DNA of 64,000 nucleotides from Montifringilla adamsi (taxonomy: Eukaryota > Chordata > Aves > Passeriformes > Passeridae). The position numbers and the translations under genes were made by a program. Position 1 is the first letter of the stretch. Each line of letters begins with the position of its first letter. The stretch spans positions 124,001 through 188,000 of the forward strand of contig JAGGNK010006615.1 in NCBI GenBank assembly GCA_017590115.1, written 5' to 3'. Positions 40,901 through 52,585 of this stretch are shown here, one piece after another. The notes beneath the pieces were generated by a model. It saw only the letters and a list, made by a program, of their open reading frames with translations, ran no database searches and had not been told where the DNA came from.

Positions 40901-43900
40901 AGCAAGCTGACTGAAATGCTGCAGAAGTGGTAGTCTCTGCCAGTGGTGATTTTGCTCCATTTTTATGCAGATTGCTGAGCTGGAGCATAATGACTATTGG
41001 AAATTGCTTTTTTTTTTTTTGAGAGATATGAGATTAATAGATAGGAGAGCTGCTCTTTCCTCTCTGGTTATCAGGGCTGTATGCTTTCCTCAGATATGAT
41101 GCCTATCACATTTGTCTGAGCCTGGACAGATCCACTCAGGGTCACTGCATCTCCCTCTTGAGGCAGCAAGCCTCCCAGTCTTCAAGAAATGTTTAGACAA
41201 CATCACTGGATGCATGTGATTTTTAGGGTTGTCTTAAAAATGCAGAGGCATGAATTGATGATCCCTGCGGATGCCTTCCAGCTCAGGATATTCTATGATC
41301 ATCTCCCCTTTGAAGAGGCAAACTGACTGCCTGAGGAGAGTGCTGCATGCACTCATGGGCACCCCTTTCTTGGGGAGGGTGTGTGGGTAATAAAGGTGGT
41401 TTTCTGGGAGCCGAGATTCTGCTGCTATAGATCCAGTAGCTGTTTTTCAACCATGATCTTATCTACACTAAAGCAAATATGAGAGACTGAGCACCTCTTT
41501 TCTTTGAAAATAACTAGGAGAGATCATACCACAGTCTTTCAGGTAACTTTATGTAATGTTTTTAATCAGCTTGGCAGAAGTAAACATTAAGCTGATTGGT
41601 TTTTATCATAATTCTTTGGATAATTCTTTTAAATTTGCAAAACAGCAGTATATTTATTGCTGTCCAACTATTTGGAAAAATGTGAGTATTTTGATAGAAA
41701 GTCTAATTTTTTTGTTAATCAGTTCTATCATGTTCAAATTTCTTTAAAACTCTGTTAACATATGCACTAGGTCATATGAGTTCTGTCAGCTTGTGAATCT
41801 GGTAAGTTCCTTCTGTTTGACTTTACTGGGAGAAAGCAGTTGCAGAGATCTTATCCTCTTCACTAAAGACTGGAAAGGAAAAAAGAAAAAGGAGGGTCCT
41901 AGTTCTTATAGAAATGCCTTTATTTTCTTGTGTGGGCAGGAAACATGGTATGAATACCACCATTCATATACTATTAAAAATAGATAGTTCAAAGAGAAAT
42001 TTGTTGCTTCTTGAAGGCAATAACAAAACATGTGAATTCTGAGAGAGCCTCATGATCTTAGGTGATTTGTGAGTCTGCTTCTATTGGATCCCCAGGAAAA
42101 GCCAAAGGTTTGCAGATGTGCCAAATACTTGGGTTATTTTAGCTGAGACATTTGATGACAAAATGAATGTAAATGAAGTGTGACCAAAACTGCCTGGTTA
42201 GGCTTGCTCTGTCTCCCAGCTGAGTGTTGCTCACTGTGCTGTTACTAACAGGCAGTGCTGCTGCTGTTCCTGCTATCTTGTTGTGAATTAAACCTGCTCT
42301 CTCCACCTCAGGTACAAGCATTTCTTCAGAGATCTGCTGGAGAACACCAGCCCAGACACGGCTGAGTACCAGAAACTTGCAAGTAAATGCTGGCACTTTG
42401 ATCAATGATATACTCCTTGCTAAGAATATTCTGACTCCCATCTACTGCCTGGTTCCAAAGGAAAAAAATCTTCCTCTCTCTCTGGGGTTCTAGTGGATTA
42501 TTATTTTCCTTCTCCATCTTGATCAATATGTCCGTGAGGACATGTTAAGAATAAAAATATAGAGTAACTGCCTGTGAAAATGGCCTAATATTCAGGTTGG
42601 AGAAATGGCAGCTGTTTTTTTTTTAAACTGCTTCTTGTGAGGCACTGGAACAGGTAGCTCAAGATATTTGTTGATGCCCCACTCCTGGAAGAGTTTAAGG
42701 CCAGGCTGGATATGGTCCTGAGCAATGTGATGTATTTGAAGGTGTACCTTCCCATGGCAGGCAGGTTAGAACAAGATGATATTTAAGGTCCCTTCCAACC
42801 CAAACTGTTCTCTGACTCTCTTGGTCACATGCCTCAATTTTCTAGGATAATTTCTAGGATAAATGCTATATCCAGTCACTAGAGATGTCCCCCAGGGCTC
42901 AGTATCAGGGTCAGTCCTGTTTAATATCTTCATTGATGATCTGGATGAGGGAATTGAAAGCACCCTCAGCCAGTTTGCAGATGGCACCAAGCTGGGTGTG
43001 AGTGCTGACCTGCTGGAGGGCAGGGGGCTCTGCAGTGGGATCTGCCCAGGCTGGATCCATGGTCCAGGGCCAGTTGTGTGAGGTTCAACCAGGCCAAGTG
43101 CTGGGTCCTGCTCCTGGGTCACAACAGCCCCAGGCAGTGCCCCAGGCTGGGACAGCGTGGCTGGAAAGTTGTTGGGAGGAAAAGGCCCTGGGGGTGCTGA
43201 TCCACAGCAGCTGAACATGGGACAGGGTGTGTCCAGGTGGCCAAGAAGGCCAAGGACATCCTGAATGTATCAGTATCAATGTGACCAGCAGGACCAGGGC
43301 AGTGATTGTTCCTCTGTGCTCAACCTGAGTGAGGCCACACCTCAAATCCTATGTCCAGTTTTGAGCCCCTCACTGCAGGAGAGACACTGAGGTGCTGGAG
43401 CGAGTCCAGAGAAGGGCACTGGAGATGGAGAAGGGTCTGGAGAACAAGTCTTGTGAAATGTGGCTGAGTGAGATTGGGGTGTTTAGTCTTGAGAAAAGGG
43501 GTGACCTGATCACTCTCTACAAGTACCTGAAAGGAGGTTGTGGCCTCTTCTCCCAGGTAACAAGCAACAGGACAAGAGGAAATGGCCTCAAGGTGTGCTA
43601 GGGGAAGTTCAGAATGAACATTGGGAGGGATTTCTTAATGGAAAATGTTGTTAAACACTTGAATGGACTGCCCAGGGAAGTGGTAGAGTCACCATCCCTG
43701 AAAATGTTCAAGAAATGACAGTCAGTGCCGTGGTCTACTTGACAAGGTGGTGTTCAATCCTAGGTTAATTCAGTTAACCATGAAAACAGTATCAGTGGTC
43801 TTTTCCAATCTAAATGATTCTGCAGTTTTTCCAAGCAGTTAACACCACTTGTAGGGCATTTTCCTGTTTTTGCTTCCAAATCCAGGAAATTATTCCTCTC

Positions 43901-46900
43901 TCTTGAAGAAGCATGTTTCCTGGGCTGTTGGGGTCCACTCCAGCTAGCTATAGACCCTTGCCCACACAATACTTCACAGACGAAGGTAAAAGATTAGAGA
44001 AGCGCTCTCCTCCATGTGGGAAACGTTGTTCCTTTATTCCAGGACACACACCGGGCGGACAACCCATGGGAGAAAAGAGAGCGTTCCCTGGCAGCAGGGA
44101 GCTTTTATACCCCCCGGGATGGGGACAGAGGGAGAGGTCCACAGCCAATGGGACACCAGTGAGGAGTGGCGAGGGGAGGGGTAACCCAGGGGAGAGACCA
44201 CCAGGGGGTACCGGGACAGCTGAGGGAAAGACCGTGTGATGGGGAAACGGGGTAACAAACCACGTGATATAACATGAGCTATACAGTGCAATACAAAACT
44301 ATTCTGTGCAAATTCCCAATCACCCAGTGCAGGAGAACAACTAAACTGGTGCACCACAACACTCTCTGATGTTTCATTGGCAAATGTTTTCTAGAACTGC
44401 AGAATTGTTAGCTGGAAAGAGGCCGCTGGAGGTGATCTAGCCCAATCTCTCACCGAAATTTCTGAATAAAGCTGTTGTTGATACTTGGTTTAAAACTTTT
44501 CTTCTTAATTTCATGCTGTCTTTTCTTAGCAAAGTGTATAAGGTGAAATACGTATTCATTTGTGATAACTTCAGAATATGCTGCTATAATTTCAGAGACT
44601 GTGAAATCTGTTTGTGAAGTATCTCACTGGGTCCAAGACATCTTTGATAAGAGAGAGAACTCCTTGCAGCTACTTCGGGTTCAGAAATTGCTCAAGGGAC
44701 AAAAGACTCAGGTTTTGACTCCAGGTGGGTCTTACTGACAACTCTCTTTTTCTTCTGCCATGCTGAGATACATGTATATATGTTCTCCTTCATCTCTGAC
44801 TCAACTCATATTAACCAGTTTTCTCCTTCTGCCCAAATTCCACAGATAGGTGGTAAAGGAGTATGACTACTTATTCAAGCACCTTTTTTTTTTTTTTAAT
44901 AAAGAATTTTTGAGTAAGGACAAGCAACTGCTTAATTGCCTGACATTCAGATAGGAGAAGATGATGACATGTGGTTAGAAACTTAGGAACCCAAGAAGAT
45001 CAGGAGTGTAAGTCCTGGATGGGAATGAAAGAGAGACACTAAATTCTTTTGGCAGTGTAAGCAGTGGCATTATCCCTACTCCACTGCAGAAACCACAGAT
45101 TCTTGAGTGTCAAGGACACAAGAACTGTGTTGTTGTTTACATTAAGCTACAAGATTAAGGTCACTCTGCTCTCACCCTTCAAATGAAGAGTTTTCTTTTA
45201 TCTGCATGGTTAAACTGAGACAGAAATCACTGTATTTGTGTTGATTGTTGAGACAGATAAAGCCACGGTCACTGGCACATAAGAACATTTCAATGGATAG
45301 GTCTCTTATGTGGCTGGGTACTATCCATGCCCAGACCACTCTCTGAGCTATGTAGGAAATATTGTGAGAAATGTGCCCAGTCTGGGCAATTATGAGATGG
45401 TCATTTGGGGCCTCACCTGTAGCCTCCCTCAACTCTGCTACTGCAGAGGTTATCCAGGCAGCTGGAGAGGAGTGTTAAAGTCACTGTGTGTGAGGGTTTC
45501 TAACGCAAGAACTTCCAGGTACTTGTGAATGTGGTTGTAATTAACTCGTGTGGATTTTTGGATGAAAAAAATCTTTCCCCGCTGGGATGGGAAAAAACTC
45601 AGAAGGGTAAAACTGACAAAGCTCATGGGCTGAGATAAAGACAGTTTAACAAGCTGTTCATACAAGCAACGCTATGCAAGGAATTCATCCATCACCTGCC
45701 ACGGGCAGCGGGTGTTCAACTATTCCAAGGAAAGGGCTCTGACCAGGGCTCTACCACAGATTGTGGTGACCTGGAAAGACAAGAGCCATCACTTTAAAAC
45801 TCCTCCCTTTCCTTCTTCTTTCCCCAGCATAACAGGCTGAACATGATGCCGTATGATATAGAATGTCCCTTTGGGGATTTCGGATCAGCTGTCCCAGCTG
45901 TGACCCTTCCCACATTCATGTGCATTCCACCCTCCTCACTTGTGGCTTGAGGAGCAGAAAAGACCTTGATGCTGAGCACTGCCTACACAGAAATAAACAA
46001 AAGATCCCTGTGTTGTCAATGGTGTTTTCAGTGCAAATCCAAACAAGCCACTATGGGAAAAATAACTCTAGCCTAGCCAAACCAGAATAGGTAGAACAAA
46101 GGTTACTTATCAGAGATTATTCTCAAAGATGCTCAGTCAATGGGCAAATTAATTTACAATTCTCTTTCCTGTCCTTAGAATATTTTGGTGCTGCCAGGTG
46201 AAAGGGAGCTAACACAGGTGTGCTCTGCTTATACTGAGCAGAAGCATGTGTGGGGGTGCCTGGGCACCCTTGGGGTAGTGTGTAAGTAAAAAGGTAAATC
46301 AGTTATCCTGACTAATGTTAGAACTAATAAGCTAAAACCATGAAAACAAACAAACACCTCAAAACAGTATAACTAGACCAGAAATGGCCAGTGTTGGAAA
46401 GTGTTTGGTCCACTGATTATTTTGGTCTCTGAAAAATCTGAGACATAGTAGGATGAGTGTTGAGGATCAGTAAAGGCATTTCCATCATCTAGGACAGAGA
46501 ATTCTTGTAGTCATGTTTTCCATTGGCTGGAGTTACATAGTTATCATTGGATATGAGAAGCACAAATGTAAGAGGCAGCTGGGGCTTGCTAGTTTTGGGC
46601 CAGCTTTCCAGAAACAAAATAGCTTTTGCAGGACAGTTAAGATTGTGTCCTGTTACCAGGAAGGAACAGGAGAGAAAACAAAATGCTGTAGATTCAGAAC
46701 AAAGGGACAGTGTTGGAGATGGGTATCTCACATTTGCCAGTGTCTCTGAGATGTCCTGCTCCCAGTGAGGAGACCCTGCTTTTCTTGCTGCCTTCCACAT
46801 TCTGGACAAATTCTGTATCAGCCAGAACTGTCTCCTTAACTGAGCAGAATGTTCTGTTATCCAGAGCTTCCCCTGGGATATTTTCTTGCCCTTCTTTAAC

Positions 46901-49626
46901 AACAATTTCCTAAAACTTGTACACCTGGGAATCTTGGACATGGATCTATATTCCAAGACTTCCAGTACAGTCTGGATCAGACTGTATGCCTGGGAGTCTG
47001 ATCAGAGCACAGTCTGAGGGAAACAGCTCCCAGGCCAGCCCCATGCTTCTGACACCTTCCTCCCGTTTGTTTTTTTAAACCTGGATTGATTCCTGCACCT
47101 CACCCTTCTCTTCCTCAGTTTCTTGTTCAGGTAAGAGGAGTGATTCCAGTGGAATAAGCAGAGCAGGAATTCACCCACTTCTTTGTTTTGTGACTGTAGC
47201 ATTCTAATAAGACACAATTCCCAATGAACACAACACTGTATTTTTATTCTAAAAGTTATTTATAGCTCACGCAGAAGCTAAGAGTGGCTGAAATTCCCTG
47301 GCAGATGTTTCCTAAACAAGATCAGGTGGCAATACCTTGCTATGGATTTACAGTTTTGTAAATAATCTTACTAGCAGGTATCCTCCTAATTCCCATGAGT
47401 TGATGGCTATCTTCCACAATAATCTTAGTAAGAAGTCCCGCTTTATTTTATTTATTTCATTATTATTTTTTTAAATAGCTGCTTACAGCTAGGCTTTTCA
47501 AATTGTTTTGATTATTTCCCTCCTGCTTTCTTTTCCTGTTGTTTTATCACAATTAATTTCACAGGTGGATGACACTGGGCTCTGTTCTGCAAGAGAGGTT
47601 GATAAGGTTGCCTATTCAGACCTTCCTCATTTTCTATCTCCTTTCATGCCTTCTCTTTAGAATAGTAATCTGCAACCTGTATTCTCTTGGCTACTGTAGG
47701 TCTGTACATAGTTAGATGACCTGTGAAATATGGTTTTGTTTTGTTTTGGGGAGGTTTTTTGAGCTTATTTATTTTATTAGCACATACAAACAAACAAAAC
47801 AAGGAAAAAATGAGAAGTTTTCAAACGTGAAGCTAGTTTGTGTTATAGGACTAATGACAAACAACTGGGCAACACAATTTGAGATAGTTCATGATGTGTT
47901 TTCTGAAGGCTTATGTTAATTTAAAGGTATGCATGCCGTTCTCAAACTGTGTTTTTGTTCTGATCACTTTAAACAGACTTGCATATGATAATTTACTCTT
48001 AGTTAAAATAGCAGATTTTAACAACTTCAGCTGCTCCTCATACAATAAACGTTTTGGGCTAGTTTCTGCTTCTGCACGGGTGCTATCCGCACTGGTGAGC
48101 CGGACCCAGCTGACATCCAGTGCCTTCTAGCGGCTGGAATTGATGTAGAGCTCGGCTACCTACAAGGGTGGCTCAGCCTGTATCCCTGTTTGTCTCATTA
48201 CATCCTTTACTTTCAATTCCTGCCTGTCCTCCCTCAGACCTCACAGCTGTCTCTGTTTCCCCGGCATGCCCAGGGCGCTGGTATATCCGGGAAGGCTGGC
48301 TCTTGGTGGTGCCTGCAAAGGGAGAAGAGCTGAAGCGCAGGATGTTCTTCCTGTTCTCTGACATCCTCATTGCAGCGAAGCCCTGCCACCCACTGCACCT
48401 GCTGAACTCCAACAAACTGTGCTGCCAGGCTGTCTACCCGCTCCACCAGTGCTCAGTGGATAAAGTGTTCGGCCACACGTGGAGCCAGGGAGGGCTCCTC
48501 AGTGTAAGTCTTCCCATCGGTGCCAGGCAGAAGTGCCAGTGGAGTCAGCCCTGTAAGCAGCTGTCTCAGCAGCAGAGGGACCAAGATGATGACAGTGGTG
48601 ACAAAATGCAGTGAGCAAGTCTGAGTTAGGGCAACCCTTCCCTTCTTGAGTGATGCAGGTACTTTTCCTTTCATGGAGTGGAGCCTCCTGCACACTGTGG
48701 GGTTACAGGCTGCAGGTTGCTTCACTTAGCTCAGGTGAGGAGGCTCCACCAGGACTCTGACATGCCCTCATCAGAGCCACAGGTTTGGGGGCAGCCCCAC
48801 ACTCGCATGACAATGAATTACATTGATTACAGACTGAACGCATAGAAAAATGGAGAATGAAAAAGATGTGGATGTTATTACAACAAATGTTGGCATCTAA
48901 CTCCCTGAGGGCTGCAGATTCCTTGACAGGGACCAGAGTCTTCAGCAGGGGTTTCAAGGTCAGCTCTTCCAAGGTTGCACCTGGGGCTCTTAGCTCTTTT
49001 ATTGTGAGCTATGACAAAGAACTTTTTGAGCAAGCTGTGACCTGTAGATGATGGTAGTGGAAGGACCCCTAGGGACATGGAATATGGTAGAAAACTGGAT
49101 GAGCTGCTGAGAATTCTAATTGCTCACCTTCAGACAAGTCAGAATGAGCTGTCGTTTGACTGGAAACAATGGACAAGACTGACACTTCTACTGTACTGTG
49201 CAGTCTCTGGCTTCACTCAATATTAAGACTAAATTTTTCTGTGGGGGAAGAAAGAGGGTAACAATCAACAGGGACTGAATTCAGTGGTGATGATTTTCCT
49301 TTTACTGGAGTTGCTGCCTTGGCAAGGAATGCCACAGATTCTGCTTGTGTTTCAGCTTTCCTTTCCACACAAGACACTGCTGTTGATGTCCAGCAACCAA
49401 CAAGAGATCAATGACTGGTACCGGAGTCTCACAGCTGCAGTCAGGTAGGCATCCAGGTTCCAGAGGTGGAAGAGGACAGAAGTGACCACTGGGACCTGTG
49501 TGTGGTTTTAAGGACGATGAAAGCAGCCTGATCCTGGCAGCCAGGACACAAGGGAATAATGACAGATTTCCCATATTAACTGTGAATTTCCCCTTTGTTT
49601 TCCTCTACAGGCAGCTGAAAGCCTGA
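37826..49626 (+). CDS. ARHGEF39: ARHGEF39, DH-PH Rho guanine nucleotide exchange factor (spliced, complete)
   Basis: Nine coding exons give 338 residues; human ARHGEF39 is about 335. Exons: 37826-37972, 38893-38987, 39380-39500, 40488-40606, 42312-42382, 44596-44724, 48274-48503, 49356-49444, 49611-49626. The DH domain (about residues 20-195) opens with [20 protein letters not shown], then [12 protein letters not shown], and contains [11 protein letters not shown], the CR3 helix. The PH domain (about 225-330) contains [28 protein letters not shown] and [12 protein letters not shown]. The family activates Rho GTPases by nucleotide exchange; in human cells the protein is linked to Rac/Rho activation and migration. 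The start is chosen at 37826 because it aligns with the human N-terminus; an in-frame ATG 72 bases upstream exists. All phases agree, so the gene looks intact. Introns hold CR1 copies and a solo LTR. Confidence 0.95.
38585..38842 (+). mobile_element. CR1 LINE 3' fragment
   Basis: Contains gacaggacaaggaggaatgg and ends aaccattgagtgattctatg, a forward CR1 3' end within ARHGEF39 intron 1. Confidence 0.92.
38893..38987 (+). CDS. ARHGEF39: ARHGEF39 coding exon 2: DH domain
   Basis: Encodes [20 protein letters not shown] and ends [10 protein letters not shown], matching human [12 protein letters not shown]. Acceptor TGCTTAG, donor CA|GTAAGT. Confidence 0.93.
39380..39500 (+). CDS. ARHGEF39: ARHGEF39 coding exon 3: DH domain
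   Basis: Encodes [20 protein letters not shown] and [20 protein letters not shown]. It ends AAG|GTAAAT in phase 0. Confidence 0.92.
40488..40606 (+). CDS. ARHGEF39: ARHGEF39 coding exon 4: DH domain
   Basis: Encodes [20 protein letters not shown] and [13 protein letters not shown], the conserved helix that contacts the GTPase. The donor is CA|GTAAGT. Confidence 0.95.
41110..41310 (+). mobile_element. CR1 LINE 3' fragment (old)
   Basis: Reads cagtcttcaagaaatgttta and ends ttccagctcaggatattcta, a diverged forward CR1 3' end in an ARHGEF39 intron. Confidence 0.75.
42312..42382 (+). CDS. ARHGEF39: ARHGEF39 coding exon 5: DH domain
   Basis: Encodes [23 protein letters not shown], the end of the CR3 helix and following loop. 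Acceptor CCACCTCAG, donor CAA|GTAAAT. Confidence 0.9.
42640..42825 (+). mobile_element. CR1 LINE 3' fragment
   Basis: Contains ggaagagtttaaggccaggc and gtcccttccaacccaaactg, a forward CR1 3' end. Confidence 0.85.
42850..43830 (+). mobile_element. CR1 LINE with reverse-transcriptase remnant
   Basis: About 980 bases, the longest CR1 here. A frame at 42863-43081 reads [20 protein letters not shown] and later FADGTKLG, the C-terminal reverse-transcriptase region in which CR1 normally has FADDTKL. Stops and frame changes show it is dead. The rest is the 3' end, finishing with ttttccaatctaaatgattc. Confidence 0.9.
43920..44368 (-). mobile_element. Solo LTR of an endogenous retrovirus
   Basis: On the minus strand the order is an inverted CCAAT box (44145-44149), TATAAAA (44103-44109) and AATAAA (44033-44038), the U3-R-U5 order of an LTR. 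The likely ends are TGTTG at 43926 and CAACA at 44361. The heptamer ATGTTTC sits just outside both sides (43913-43919, 44369-44375) and may be a target-site duplication or chance. No retroviral gene is attached. It lies in ARHGEF39 intron 5, antisense to that gene. Confidence 0.75.
44395..44465 (-). mobile_element. Short degraded CR1 3' end
   Basis: Contains ggaggtgatctagcccaatc, a short diverged reverse CR1 3' end right after the solo LTR. Confidence 0.5.
44596..44724 (+). CDS. ARHGEF39: ARHGEF39 coding exon 6: end of DH domain
   Basis: Encodes [20 protein letters not shown] and [18 protein letters not shown], linking the DH to the PH domain. It ends in phase 1. Confidence 0.9.
48274..48503 (+). 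CDS. ARHGEF39: ARHGEF39 coding exon 7: PH domain
   Basis: Encodes [40 protein letters not shown] and later [16 protein letters not shown]. This is most of the PH fold and closely matches the human protein. Confidence 0.95.
49356..49444 (+). CDS. ARHGEF39: ARHGEF39 coding exon 8: C-terminal PH helix
   Basis: Encodes [20 protein letters not shown] then WYRSLTAAV; the Trp is the invariant PH-domain Trp. The donor is CAG|GTAGGC. Confidence 0.95.
49611..49626 (+). CDS. ARHGEF39: ARHGEF39 coding exon 9: last four residues and stop
   Basis: Completes an Arg codon, then QLKA and TGA. The acceptor is TCCTCTACAG. Confidence 0.88.
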
Positions 49627-49931
49627 CCCACCAGACTGCCTGCCAGGACAACCACCCTCATGGCAGAAGCTTCCGCAATCTTATAAAATGTTCAGGGACA
49701 TACAGTAGCACTGAATTTAGGACTACACCCTATGTTTGTGAGATGGTGTATGCTTTGTTAGCTGCCGTAATGTTCATACAGATACTGCAAAAAAAAGCAT
49801 TTGTACACAAAAAAAAACATGTATCAAGGATTTTTCCCCAATTTAGCTTAGAAGCTTCTAGCTTTTTCGCACTTTAGTAAACTCAAGATAACTTAAGGTC
49901 AAGCAGATGGGAGTGTGACTTGTTTTCCCTC

Positions 49932-49937
49932 ATTAAA
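49932..49937 (+). terminator. Candidate polyadenylation signal of ARHGEF39
   Basis: ATTAAA lies about 306 bases past the stop codon in AT-rich sequence. It is the commonest variant of AATAAA. No transcript evidence is available, and further variants lie downstream. Confidence 0.35.
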
Positions 49938-50894
49938 TGTTTTTTTTTAAAGGAATTTTTGTATTTTGTTAAAGCCTCAGCATGGACTTTTAATCATGTG
50001 GAAGTTGTGCAGCAGTTTGGTTCAGAAAACATCTGTATCAATATGGTCAACTGCAAAGAGAACAACTTCAAGGTTATTAGAAACATAGATTAAAGTCTGT
50101 CTGACTGACCTTCTAACAGTTTGACTTTTTTCTTCTTCCTTAAGCAGTACCACCCATCTTTAATTTCTCACTGGCATTTACTAAAACAGAACTGGTACTG
50201 TGTGAGATAAGTGTCTCAAAGACAGAATATATAATGGAGGTTCTTTGTCTTTCCATACAATTAGCTTGCTACACAGGGCCACTTCTTTATATCTCTTAAG
50301 TTTGTGAAACTTGGGAAGAAGAAATGCAACAAAGTTTGGGAAGCCACACTAGTTCCACTGTGTTTTGCCATGAAAGGTTGGGCAGGTGTTCTTGAAGTCC
50401 TTTCCAACTGGGTATTCTATCCTGTGATTTTATGTTTGAGTTGGGTTTGGGGTTTTTTTTCCCCCTTCAAACTTACAGCTAGGACTTTCAAGTACTAGTT
50501 GGGCCTGAAATTAAAGACAAAACTAACAAATTAAGATTCTTATTGCTCAGTACCACTCTGAAAAAGTTCTGCTACTCCCCCTTTTTGTTCCAATAGAGAT
50601 GTCTATTGCAATCGTGCCTCTGAAGCTGGGGTCTGTCAAGCTCTTGCTAGATTACTATGACACATGCCTATGTTACCACCTTATAAGACAAGTTTCTTTT
50701 GCTGTCTCTTTATAGTACTTAGCTCAGTGTTACCATGCTATTTGCATTCAGTGCTTTTTAAACAGCAGAAGTATCTTATTTCTCACCAAACTTCCCACCC
50801 TGAAATGCTGAACACTGGCTCCTAGAACACACAGTTAACAAACCCATTTTTCTGGAATAAACTATTAACTTACAAGCACAGGAATTATGCTGAG

Positions 50895-51125
50895 TCATGG
50901 GAGGTTTATGTAGGACATTAAGAATTTCTTCACAGAAAGGGTGAATAGACACAAATGAGCTGCCTACAATGTGGTGGAGTCATGGTCCCAATTACACCTG
51001 GAGATGTTAAAATTAAGACTGGATATGGCACTTAGTGCCATGGTCTGGTTGACACGGTGGTGTTTAGTCACAGGCTGGATTTGATAACTTCAGAGGTCGT
51101 TTCTGCCCTAAATGATTCTCCAAAC
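50895..51125 (+). mobile_element. CR1 LINE 3' fragment
   Basis: Contains acattaagaatttcttcaca and ends tttctgccctaaatgattct. It lies between the ARHGEF39 and MRPL17 3' ends. Confidence 0.85.
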
Positions 51126-51163
51126 ACAACTCAAACACAACCAAACGGACTTTCTGAACAAAG

Positions 51164-51169
51164 TTTATT
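51164..51169 (-). terminator. Candidate polyadenylation signal of MRPL17
   Basis: AATAAA on the minus strand, about 155 bases past the MRPL17 stop, fitting a short housekeeping 3' UTR. Confidence 0.55.
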
Positions 51170-51323
51170 TACACAGAAAACATCAATCATCAGGGCTTCT
51201 AGCTTGATTTCCTTTTCCTGCTGAGTCTCCAAACCACTGGAAGCAGCCAATAAACTCAGCAACCCTCGCCATGGCAACTTCCATCACCCTCCAGCCCTCC
51301 TGCCACACCTTCCCTTCCCTTCC

Positions 51324-51587
51324 CTAGACGGGGGTGCCCCGGGACGCCGCCGCCCGCTGCGCGTCCTGCCGGTAGCCCTTGAGCAGCTGGTTCAGCAGCG
51401 TCTTGTCGGAGTCGCGGCGCGGGCGGACGAGCGGCGGGAGCGGGTTCCCCTTCAGCTCGATCACCGCCATCTTCGCGCGGTCCAGCCCGTCCCGGTTGGG
51501 GATCTGCAGCAGCCGCGTGTAGCTGCCGGAGTGCGGCTGGAAGCGGGGCGCAAGCACCTTGAACAGCTTGTGGATGAGGTCCTTCTC
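51324..51587 (-). CDS. MRPL17: MRPL17 exon 3
   Basis: Encodes the last 87 residues from [16 protein letters not shown] to the stop at 51324-51326. [16 protein letters not shown] matches the conserved C-terminal helix. Confidence 0.96.
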   Translation of the reverse strand, partial: EKDLIHKLFKVLAPRFQPHSGSYTRLLQIPNRDGLDRAKMAVIELKGNPLPPLVRPRRDSDKTLLNQLLKGYRQDAQRAAASRGTPV

Positions 51588-52026
51588 CTGCGGGGCGGCA
51601 CGCTCAGCCCCGGCTCCGCGGCGGGCCGGGACGGAGGTGGGGCTGGGGGGTACTTACGGTCAGCCAGAAATCCGCCATGCGCATGGCGCGCTCGTCCTTG
51701 TCCCCCCGCTTGGCGTAGTCGATGAGCTGTGGGGAGGAAGGAGGCGGCGAGTCAAGAAAGAGGCGGCGGGTGAGGAAGGAGGCGGTGGGTCAGGGTGGCT
51801 CGGCCGCCCCCCGGCCCGGCCCGGCCCGGCGCGGCGCGGTGCCGCCGCTCACCCGCTCGGCGTAGCCGCGCATCTCGTCGGCCCGCGCCCAGGGCGTCTC
51901 GATGCGCTCATGGCGCACCAGCGCTGTCACCAGGTTCCGCAGCAGGTCCAGGCGCGACCGTGGGCTGAGCCCCAGCCGCCGGTACACGCGGCCATGCGAG
52001 ATGGCGGCCGCCACCGACAGCCGCAT
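51324..52026 (-). CDS. MRPL17: MRPL17, mitochondrial ribosomal protein bL17m (spliced, complete)
   Basis: Three exons (51853-52026, 51658-51726, 51324-51587) give 168 residues; human MRPL17 is about 175. The N-terminus [20 protein letters not shown], then [20 protein letters not shown], matches the human protein almost residue for residue. Later parts are [20 protein letters not shown] and [20 protein letters not shown]. It belongs to the bL17 family, a protein of the large subunit of the mitochondrial ribosome near the exit tunnel; the protein works in the matrix. The differing C-terminus ([11 protein letters not shown]) is typical of the fast-evolving tail. Two exons lie within a CpG-rich block, as expected for a housekeeping gene. 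Confidence 0.97.
51658..51726 (-). CDS. MRPL17: MRPL17 exon 2
   Basis: Encodes 23 residues, [23 protein letters not shown]. Acceptor CCCCACAG, donor ACC|GTAAGT. Confidence 0.95.
51853..52026 (-). CDS. MRPL17: MRPL17 exon 1
   Basis: Encodes the first 58 residues, ending [12 protein letters not shown]. Donor CGG|GTGAGC, phase 0. Confidence 0.96.
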
Positions 52027-52097
52027 CCCGCCGACCGACCGACAGCCCGGCCGCCGCCGCCGCCTCCCGGCAGCGCCCGGGCGCCGCGCAGCGCGCC

Positions 52098-52109
52098 GGG
52101 AACTGTAGT
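52098..52109 (-). promoter_or_regulatory. ZNF143/Staf-type promoter motif of MRPL17
   Basis: On the minus strand the bases read ACTACAGTTCCC, a close match to the ACTACAATTCC core bound by ZNF143 in many vertebrate CpG promoters. It lies about 72 bases upstream of the MRPL17 start codon in GC-rich DNA, a normal place for this element. Confidence 0.6.
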
Positions 52110-52119
52110 CACAGCCGGG

Positions 52120-52585
52120 AACGGGTCAGGTTGGAAGGACTCCACGGCAGGTCCAGCCTCCGTGCTCGACCAGGGCCGTCCTGGAGCACACGGCACAGGA
52201 ACGCGTCCATGCAGTTCTTGAGTATCTCGGATAAGGGAGACTCCGCAGCCTCTCTGGGAAATCTGTTCCAGTGCTCGGTCACCTGAACCAGTAAAGAAGT
52301 TCTTCCTCCTGGCAAGTGGAACTTCCTGTGCACCAGTTTCGGCCCGTTTTCTCGTGTCTGCTGCTCGCCAGCGCCGAGCAGAGCCTGGTCCATCCCCTGA
52401 CCCCTCCCTGAGACACTGACACACACGGATGAGGTCTCCTCTCAGTCGTCTCCTCTGGAGGCTGAACATGCCCAGCTCTCTCAGCCTTTCTCATAAGAGA
52501 CACTCCAGCCCCTTAATTCCTTTTGCCACCCTCCGCTGGACCCGCTCCAGGAGCTCCACGTCTCAGGAGCCCAGAACAGGACACA
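52120..52585 (-). mobile_element. CR1 LINE 3' fragment beside the MRPL17 promoter
   Basis: Reads caggttggaaggactccacg through ctctgggaaatctgttccag to agctctctcagcctttctca. Its left edge is about 100 bases from the MRPL17 start codon, right behind the ZNF143-type motif. Confidence 0.9.

Larger units (their letters stand above)
49627..51323. other. ARHGEF39 3' UTR, intergenic DNA and MRPL17 3' UTR
   Basis: Holds AT-rich 3' UTR-like sequence, two forward CR1 3' fragments (about 50335-50440 and 50895-51125) and the MRPL17 polyadenylation signal. No further gene seen. The two genes converge here. Confidence 0.7.
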
